A DNA stretch of 9,415 bases from BM506 sp031581485 (GTDB lineage: Bacteria > Desulfobacterota > Desulfobulbia > Desulfobulbales > SURF-16): the NCBI GenBank assembly GCA_031581485.1, contig JAVLBA010000083.1, positions 1 through 9,415 on the forward strand, read 5' to 3'. The notes below the pieces were generated by a model, which ran no database searches, had not been told where the DNA came from, and saw only the letters and a program-made list of their open reading frames with translations. The first letter of the stretch is position 1; each line of letters opens with the position of its first letter. The translations under genes were made by a program, and so were the position numbers. Shown here in pieces: positions 6,249 through 9,415 of the stretch.

Positions 6249-7343
6249 ATGCCTTCAGATCTTTTTGACTTAGAGTCCTATGATTTTCCTCTGCCCCCTG
6301 AGCTGATAGCCCAGCATCCGGCGGTCAGCCGTGATGCCTCAAGGCTTCTCTCCTATCAGACCAAAAACAGGACCATTGCGGATCTGCCCTTTCGGTCCGT
6401 GGTGGATCTCTTCTCCCCGGGTGATGTGCTGGTGGTCAATAATACCAAGGTCTTCCCGGCTCGGCTGCTCGGCAGAAAAGAGACAGGAGGGAGGGTGGAG
6501 CTTTTATTGCTCTCCTTTCCCGCCGTGGACCCCCTGCCTGTTCCCGGCCAGCCCGGCTGGCGCCAGGTGGAAGGGGTGGGGCTGGTAAAGAGTTCCAAGC
6601 GGCCCCGGCAGGGGGCGCTGCTCATCTTTGGTGAGGGGCTCAGGGCCGAGGTCAAGGAGATCCTGGCGGATGGCAAGGTGGTGGTGCTCCTTTATTTTTC
6701 AGGGACCCTGCCTGCTCAGCTTGAAAAATGCGGCCAGCTCCCCCTGCCGCCCTATATCAACCGGGACCCTGATGGGCAGTCCGAGGAGGACAGGCAGCGC
6801 TACCAGACCGTTTATGCCGCCCATGCCGGGGCAGTGGCGGCGCCTACTGCCGGGCTCCATTTCACCGAGGCCCTGCTGGAGGCCATCAGGGCCAAGGGGG
6901 TGGTCGTTGCCCCGGTCACCCTCCATGTGGGCTACGGCACCTTTGCTCCGGTGCGGGTGGCTGATATCCGCCACCACCTCATTCATTCGGAGTATCTGGT
7001 GGTCTCAGAGGAGACAGCAACCCTTGTCAACAGGGCAAAGGAGGCCGGCGGCAGGGTATGGGCGGTGGGCACCACCAGTATCAGGGCCCTGGAGTTTGCC
7101 GCTGATGACCAGGGGCGCCTGCATGCCAGGGAGGGGGCGTGTGCACTCTATATCTATCCCGGTTATTGCTTCAAAATAGTTGACAATGTCATTACTAATT
7201 TCCACCTGCCCCAGTCGTCACTGCTCTTTCTGATCAGTGCCCTGATGGGCCGGGACGAGCTCCTCCGTTGTTACCGGCATGCCATTGCACAGAGATACCG
7301 CTTCTTCAGTTATGGTGATGCCATGGCCATTGTCACTGTCTAA
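6249..7343 (+). CDS. queA: S-adenosylmethionine:tRNA ribosyltransferase-isomerase
   Basis: QueA transfers and isomerises the ribose of S-adenosylmethionine onto 7-aminomethyl-7-deazaguanine in tRNA, giving epoxyqueuosine in the wobble position of GUN-anticodon tRNAs. The 364 residues fit the family, which is usually about 340-360. Recognisable signatures in order are YDFPLPPELIAQHP (near 11-24), VVNNTKVFPARLLG, GAVAAPTAGLHFT, VTLHVGYGTFAPVR, GTTSIRALE and NFHLPQSSLLFLISALMG near the C-terminus. The reading frame is open further upstream, but that part overlaps the DUF2065 gene in another frame. The ATG at 6249 fits the family start. No Shine-Dalgarno site precedes it; the 20 bases before are a very AT-rich run, so initiation may depend on an unstructured leader or on ribosomes finishing the preceding gene. 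No other queuosine gene is in the window. Confidence 0.96.
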   Translation: MPSDLFDLESYDFPLPPELIAQHPAVSRDASRLLSYQTKNRTIADLPFRSVVDLFSPGDVLVVNNTKVFPARLLGRKETGGRVELLLLSFPAVDPLPVPGQPGWRQVEGVGLVKSSKRPRQGALLIFGEGLRAEVKEILADGKVVVLLYFSGTLPAQLEKCGQLPLPPYINRDPDGQSEEDRQRYQTVYAAHAGAVAAPTAGLHFTEALLEAIRAKGVVVAPVTLHVGYGTFAPVRVADIRHHLIHSEYLVVSEETATLVNRAKEAGGRVWAVGTTSIRALEFAADDQGRLHAREGACALYIYPGYCFKIVDNVITNFHLPQSSLLFLISALMGRDELLRCYRHAIAQRYRFFSYGDAMAIVTV

Positions 7344-7422
7344 ACAGCGCCCTTGCCCGGTGAAAGGCTTGGGGTGACAGCAGAGGAGGTTCGGCAAAGG
7401 GGGGAGGCTGGAGCGCTGCCAT

Positions 7423-7461
7423 AAAAAAAGCCGCCGGCCGGATCAAGGGGCTGGCGGCTTT
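7423..7461 (-). terminator. Rho-independent terminator of the fmdB-like gene
   Basis: The arms AAGCCGCCGGCC (7428-7439) and GGCTGGCGGCTT (7449-7460) pair with one mismatch or wobble around a 9-nt loop. On the minus strand the hairpin is followed by seven T (7429-7423). It lies 25 bp after the fmdB-like stop. On the plus strand the U-run is only three bases, so it would stop queA transcripts poorly. Confidence 0.85.
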
Positions 7462-7485
7462 GCAGGGCAGGTGGGGGAAAAGGCC

Positions 7486-7758
7486 TTATGAGGCGCAGGG
7501 GCAGGTGGCCGCCTGGGGGCAGGATGCTTTCTTGTCGCTGCTGCCGGCTTTTTCGGTGGTGGCAGCCACCTTCTCCTTGGGGCTGTTGTAGCCATCGGCA
7601 TACCAGCCGCCGCCCTTGAGGTGAAAGGCGCTCTGGGAGATGATTTTTTTCACCGAACCGGCACACTCCGGGCAGGTGGCAAGGGGGGCCTCAGACATGG
7701 ATTGCCACATCTCAACAATTTTATGGCATGCTTCACATTCATATTCATATATGGGCAT
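7486..7758 (-). CDS. FmdB-family zinc-ribbon protein
   Basis: The 90-residue product begins MPIYEYECEACHKI and continues to CPEC, the CxxC-CxxC ribbon (C8/C11 and C29/C32) of the small FmdB-type putative regulatory proteins, followed by the typical VKKIISQSAFHLKGGGWY segment (about 36-53). The family is named after a gene near formamidase or formylmethanofuran dehydrogenase genes, but the function of most members is unknown. A low-complexity Lys/Ala/Ser linker leads to an unusual Cys-bearing tail, CPQAATCPCAS, with three more Cys. GGAGG sits eight bases before the ATG. The gene is transcribed alone, towards queA, and ends in its own terminator. A TAAAAT (7805-7800) could be its -10 box, without a clear -35. 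Confidence 0.88.
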   Translation of the reverse strand: MPIYEYECEACHKIVEMWQSMSEAPLATCPECAGSVKKIISQSAFHLKGGGWYADGYNSPKEKVAATTEKAGSSDKKASCPQAATCPCAS

Positions 7759-7815
7759 TGGTCCAACCTCCGGCTGAACTGCTGTAGAGTTGTGAGTGAA
7801 TTTTACAGATGTTTT

Positions 7816-7845
7816 TTGCCTTGCTTAGTGGTACGTAATGATAAT
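7816..7845 (+). promoter_or_regulatory. Candidate promoter of the structured leader and HDOD pair
   Basis: TTGCCT (7816-7821) is separated by 18 bp from GATAAT (7840-7845). Transcription would begin near 7852, giving a leader of about 300 nt before the GTG at 8151. A second possibility is the perfect TTGACA at 8101-8106, but its -10 region is poor. Confidence 0.35.
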
Positions 7846-7851
7846 GTTGGT

Positions 7852-8150
7852 GTGATTATTTGTCAATGCTGGCCAATAAAAAAAAAGGGCTCCACAGCGT
7901 CTCCATGCCCCTTGCCGCCGGAGGAAAGCTGTCTCCTCATGAAGGCTCTCCTTGCAGGGACCAGTCATTTTCTTCCTCTTCGAGGCGTTCATCTGCCTGG
8001 TTTAGCCGCTGTTCAGCGGAAAACGGCAGGGGCGGCTTTTGTTATGGAGAAGATCTCTTAAAAGGAGTATGGGCTGATGATCTTCATGAGCTGCCTTTTG
8101 TTGACAAGCAAGATCTGGGCGGGTCATCAAATCAAAAGAGAGGCAAAATC
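7852..8150 (+). ncRNA. Structured 5' leader or small RNA with competing folds
   Basis: This gap of almost 400 bp (7759-8150) holds no convincing gene but many complementary segments. Fold A is local: ACAGC (7894-7898) with GCTGT (7928-7932), and TCTCC (7900-7904) with GGAGG (7920-7924). Fold B is long-range: TCTCCAT (7900-7906) with ATGGAGA (8044-8050), and GCCCC-T-TGCCG (7907-7917) with CGGCAGGGGC (8024-8033). Both use 7900-7904, so they exclude each other. Inside lie small hairpins at 7975-7985 (CCTC-TTC-GAGG) and 8006-8019 (CCGCTG/CAGCGG). AGCCGC (8004-8009) can also pair with GCGGCT (8032-8037), followed by TTTTGTT, like a weak terminator. I recognise no known riboswitch, 6S, SRP or RNase P core. 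A 40-codon ORF (7939-8061) without a well-spaced ribosome site crosses it. Confidence 0.4.
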
Positions 8151-8468
8151 GTGCAAAAAATTCTCTGTCAACAGGCTGCGGAAGGTATGGTGCTGGCCAA
8201 GGATGTCGAGACTCCGGAAGGCCGCATCCTCTGTGGCAAGGGTACTCTCCTCACTGAGGCCATTATTGCCCGTTTTGTGAAGATGGATATCAGCTATATT
8301 GCCGTGGAGGGCCATCCTGTTGAGGTGGCAGGGGAAAAAACCTTACAGGAGGAGCTGGTGGATATTGAAAAAAGATTCTCCAGGGTTAAACATGTTCCCC
8401 CTCTGATGTTTCTGAAAAAAAGGATCATGGCAAGAACGGTGGCTGCGCGCCAGGAGCAGGGGAGCTGA
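8151..8468 (+). CDS. 105-residue protein with GMVLAxDV domain, partner of the HDOD gene
   Basis: The product contains EGMVLAKDVETPEGRILCGKG (split here by residue: E11-G24 and R25-G31) followed by TLLTEAIIARF and a beta-strand ISYIAVEG. This small beta-rich module recurs in front of HD-GYP and HDOD domains in signalling proteins; here it is a separate gene. After it come a charged helix (about 58-75) and a basic C-terminus ending RQEQGS. There are no membrane helices. The frame is open back to 7860, but the upstream part is Ser/Pro/Lys-rich and lies in the structured leader. The GTG at 8151 is preferred because GAGAGG lies seven to eight bases before it and the domain starts there. The stop TGA shares its last base with the ATG of the HDOD gene, implying translational coupling and a shared function. 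The function is unknown. Confidence 0.7.
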   Translation: MQKILCQQAAEGMVLAKDVETPEGRILCGKGTLLTEAIIARFVKMDISYIAVEGHPVEVAGEKTLQEELVDIEKRFSRVKHVPPLMFLKKRIMARTVAARQEQGS

Positions 8469-9340
8469 TGGAAAAGGATCGTAAGGCGGAATTCCGCAGA
8501 GCCCTGCTGGAGGTGAAGAATCTGCCCACCCTGCCCGGCATTGTGGCCAAACTGACCCGGATGGCAGAAGACCCTGACACCACAACGGAGCAGATGGGCA
8601 GGGTGATCAGCAAGGACCACATCCTGGCTGCCAAGTTGTTAAAGCTCGTTAATTCGGCATTTTATGGTTTTCCACAAAAGATAAGCTCGCTGTCCAGCGC
8701 CATCATTCTTCTTGGTTTTAATGTCATTAAAAGTTTGATCATTAGTGCCTCCATCTTTGAGCTCATGGAGAGTTCTGATGTGGAACTATGGGAACATTCT
8801 CTGGGCACGGCGGTTGTGGCCAGCATTCTGGCCAAACGGCTGGGGATAAAGGATCCGGAAGAGGTAAGCACCGCCGGTCTTATCCATGATATCGGCAAGG
8901 TGGCGGTGAAGATGGAGTTGCCGGAGCAGTATGATGAAATTCTCAATATTGTGGAGATGAAAAAGGTCTCCATGCTTGAGGCGGAACGGCTGGTTCTGGG
9001 CCTTGATCATGCCGAGGTGGGTGGCTGGCTGGCCAAGAGCTGGTTCCTGCCCCGCAAGCTGGTGGAGCCGATATCCTGCCACCATGTGCCCAAAGCCTCC
9101 AGGGAAGAGCCCCTTGCCAGCGCCATTCTCCATTTCAGTGATGTCCTGATCCGGGGCCTCGGTTATGGTCACGGCACCGATATCTGGGTCCCGCCTTTAA
9201 GTAAATTCGCCTGGGACACCCTGGGTCTTTCCGCCCAGGATCTGGACGAGATCCTGGCGCAGGTCGAAGAGAATCTCTGGGAGGTCAAGGGGTTCAGCCT
9301 TGATATCCAGTCTGAATTGGTAAACAAAAAACAGGAGTAG
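8468..9340 (+). CDS. HDOD domain protein with apparently intact HD metal ligands
   Basis: The 290-residue protein begins with the HDOD hallmark LPTLPGIVAKL (residues 19-29), then AAKLLKLVNSAFYG (54-67) and a helical core with AIILLGFNVIKSL (78-90). Such proteins occur in bacterial signalling, often linked to c-di-GMP, chemotaxis or stress control, and many are thought to be non-enzymatic. Here the HD ligands look present: H110 (LWEHS), H140-D141 (LIHDIGK), H181 (LDHAEVG), H205/H206 (SCHH) and H222-D225 (LHFSD). The HDIGK sequence resembles the metal site of HD-GYP phosphodiesterases, though no GYP motif is seen. Phosphohydrolase activity is therefore possible. No receiver or GGDEF domain is fused. 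The start overlaps the previous stop (TGATG), and GGAG lies six bases before it. No terminator with a T-run follows before the window ends. Confidence 0.9.
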   Translation: MEKDRKAEFRRALLEVKNLPTLPGIVAKLTRMAEDPDTTTEQMGRVISKDHILAAKLLKLVNSAFYGFPQKISSLSSAIILLGFNVIKSLIISASIFELMESSDVELWEHSLGTAVVASILAKRLGIKDPEEVSTAGLIHDIGKVAVKMELPEQYDEILNIVEMKKVSMLEAERLVLGLDHAEVGGWLAKSWFLPRKLVEPISCHHVPKASREEPLASAILHFSDVLIRGLGYGHGTDIWVPPLSKFAWDTLGLSAQDLDEILAQVEENLWEVKGFSLDIQSELVNKKQE

Positions 9341-9380
9341 TACTCCGTAAAACTTAAATGTACGTGTAGAATTTCGTTAT

Positions 9381-9415
9381 TGCCTTCGAACCACAAAGAC
9401 ACGAAGGCACAAAGA
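9381..9415. repeat. Degenerate ACRAAGRC repeat with inverted repeat, cut by the window edge
   Basis: Three consecutive 8-bp units fit ACRAAGRC (9393-9400, 9401-9408 and the partial 9409-9415). TGCCTTCG (9381-9388) and CGAAGGCA (9402-9409) form a perfect inverted repeat around a 13-nt loop. Very similar 'ACCACAAAGACACGAAGG' sequence is, from general knowledge, widespread between genes in many bacterial genomes, including Deltaproteobacteria. The repeat may continue past the window. Confidence 0.5.

Noticed and set aside
7900..8050. 6S RNA, SRP RNA or a c-di-GMP riboswitch
   Set aside because: The rod-like pairing suggested 6S RNA, but the typical central bubble could not be placed. The GGAAGGAAGCAGC-like core of SRP RNA and the ACGCAAAGCC core of the c-di-GMP-I riboswitch are absent.
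7939..8061. 40-codon ORF as a leader peptide
   Set aside because: The nearest GGAGGA is about 13 bases upstream, too far, and there is no run of regulatory codons. It is kept only as a remote possibility.
7860..8150. Upstream in-frame extension of the GTG-started gene
   Set aside because: The sequence is Ser/Pro/Lys-rich without family resemblance, overlaps strong RNA pairing, and lacks a ribosome site at its first ATG, whereas the GTG at 8151 has GAGAGG in place.
8077..8280. 67-codon ORF behind AAAGGAG
   Set aside because: It overlaps the GTG-started gene in another frame and becomes Arg/Trp/Ser-rich, typical of a shadow frame.

Overview
The window looks like chromosomal DNA of a Gram-negative bacterium, most probably of the former Deltaproteobacteria (Desulfobacterota, Desulfobulbales-like). 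This rests on protein flavour and gene neighbourhood: a four-cysteine L28, the ispG-proS pairing, a long RelA/SpoT enzyme, DUF2065, FmdB and HDOD proteins. No marker gene fixes the taxon. No tRNA, rRNA, CRISPR array, insertion sequence or phage gene is visible. Genes are mostly core housekeeping.

Layout. Positions 1-288 are a low-GC intergenic stretch with a good sigma70-type promoter and a long leader for rpmB (289-495, +). A near-perfect 51-bp palindrome (512-562) ends rpmB and also the convergent minus-strand group. That group reads, in transcription order, ispG (5898-4834), proS (4697-2982), a RelA/SpoT-family gene (2942-753) and a 58-residue DnaJ-like zinc-finger protein (744-568) that lies only 8 bp behind the rel stop. 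Divergent from ispG is a DUF2065 membrane protein (6028-6228, +), whose promoter fits leaderless transcription, followed by queA (6249-7343, +). A small FmdB zinc-ribbon gene (7758-7486, -) converges on queA and has its own terminator. Positions 7759-8150 hold no convincing gene but carry a leader with several competing base-paired folds. After it come a GTG-started 105-residue protein and an HDOD protein that overlap by one base (8151-8468 and 8468-9340, +). The window ends in a short degenerate 8-bp-period repeat.

How the genes fit together. The minus-strand group combines isoprenoid synthesis (IspG), proline charging (ProS) and the stringent response (Rel). The most notable result is that Rel keeps the residues of a working (p)ppGpp synthetase, including the RXKD signature of bifunctional enzymes, while its hydrolase (HD) site has lost the HD aspartate and the neighbouring ED pair. 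It is probably a synthetase-only enzyme that arose separately from E. coli RelA. The zinc-finger microprotein behind it and the structured leader in front of the HDOD pair are the least explained parts of the window.
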